From NCBI GenBank assembly GCA_963170055.1, contig CAUJGJ010000397.1, positions 9,299,301-9,326,800 of the forward strand: DNA of 27,500 nt, given 5' to 3'. Made by a program: the position numbers and the translations under genes. The notes under the pieces were generated by a model that had not been told where the DNA came from, searched no databases, and saw only the letters and a list, made by a program, of their open reading frames with translations. This stretch comes from Halisarca cf. caerulea. Lineage: Eukaryota > Porifera > Demospongiae > Chondrillida > Halisarcidae. Shown in pieces: positions 27,453-27,500 of the stretch; within the stretch, counting starts at the first letter, position 1, and each line of letters opens with the position of its first letter.

Positions 27453-27500
27453 TTTCTGGTGCTGCTCGTTTGTGAAAGCTTTGTTTCTTTGTTTAACCAT
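27453..27500. repeat. Start of a dispersed repeat shared with 21186-21386
   Basis: The last bases, GAAAGCTTTGTTTCTTTG then TTTAACCAT, closely match 21360-21386 (GAAAGCTTTGTTATTTTG, TTTAACCAT). On the minus strand both read MVKQ-x-NKAF. A related GAAAGCTTTGTTTCTTTC also occurs at about 21323-21340. The repeat is cut by the window end. Confidence 0.5.

Overview
The window looks like a repeat-rich intergenic stretch of an animal genome, probably a marine invertebrate such as a sponge or cnidarian. That guess rests on low GC, a spliced transposon gene, eukaryote-only transposon families and 2A-like peptides of the invertebrate-retroelement type. I see no host gene, rRNA or complete tRNA that I can defend. 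Almost all coding sequence belongs to transposable elements, several of them nested.

Layout. Positions 1-531 hold no gene, only a short microsatellite. Positions 537-4910 are a nearly intact Ty1/Copia LTR retrotransposon on the minus strand: 197-bp LTRs with 2 differences, a CATTT target duplication, a primer site matching the 5' half of initiator tRNA-Met, and one frameshift in reverse transcriptase. Positions about 4916-15194 are a large Helitron-type element on the plus strand. In order it encodes a Cys-rich segment, two 2A-like ribosome-skipping motifs flanking a hydrophobic segment, an array of 23-residue STPR-like repeats, a zinc-finger/DUF6570-like/Helitron_like_N region, an HUH Rep nuclease, a Pif1-like helicase and a C-terminal OTU cysteine protease. 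It is dead: several stops and frameshifts, one of them at the HUH motif.

A complete PIF/Harbinger element (9697-12975, TTA duplication, 27-bp terminal inverted repeats) sits inside the helicase, between motifs Ia and II. It carries a spliced Myb/SANT-like gene and a convergent HARBI1-like transposase. Its removal with one TTA reconnects the Helitron reading frame.

Positions 15195-21432 are AT-rich and without recognisable genes. They contain diverged direct repeats, hairpins, a degenerate minisatellite and an 891-bp non-autonomous DNA element (17028-17918). Positions 21433-26646 are a decayed hAT element with a DUF4371/ZMYM1-like transposase on the minus strand. It was itself split by an 875-bp non-autonomous element (24031-24905) that shares terminal repeats, 2-bp duplications and a central foldback with the 17028 element. 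A TA-flanked MITE (26947-27450) closes the window.

The part most worth attention is the 5' half of the Helitron: a 2A / membrane segment / 2A / STPR architecture in front of Rep-helicase-OTU, implying a polyprotein separated by ribosome skipping.
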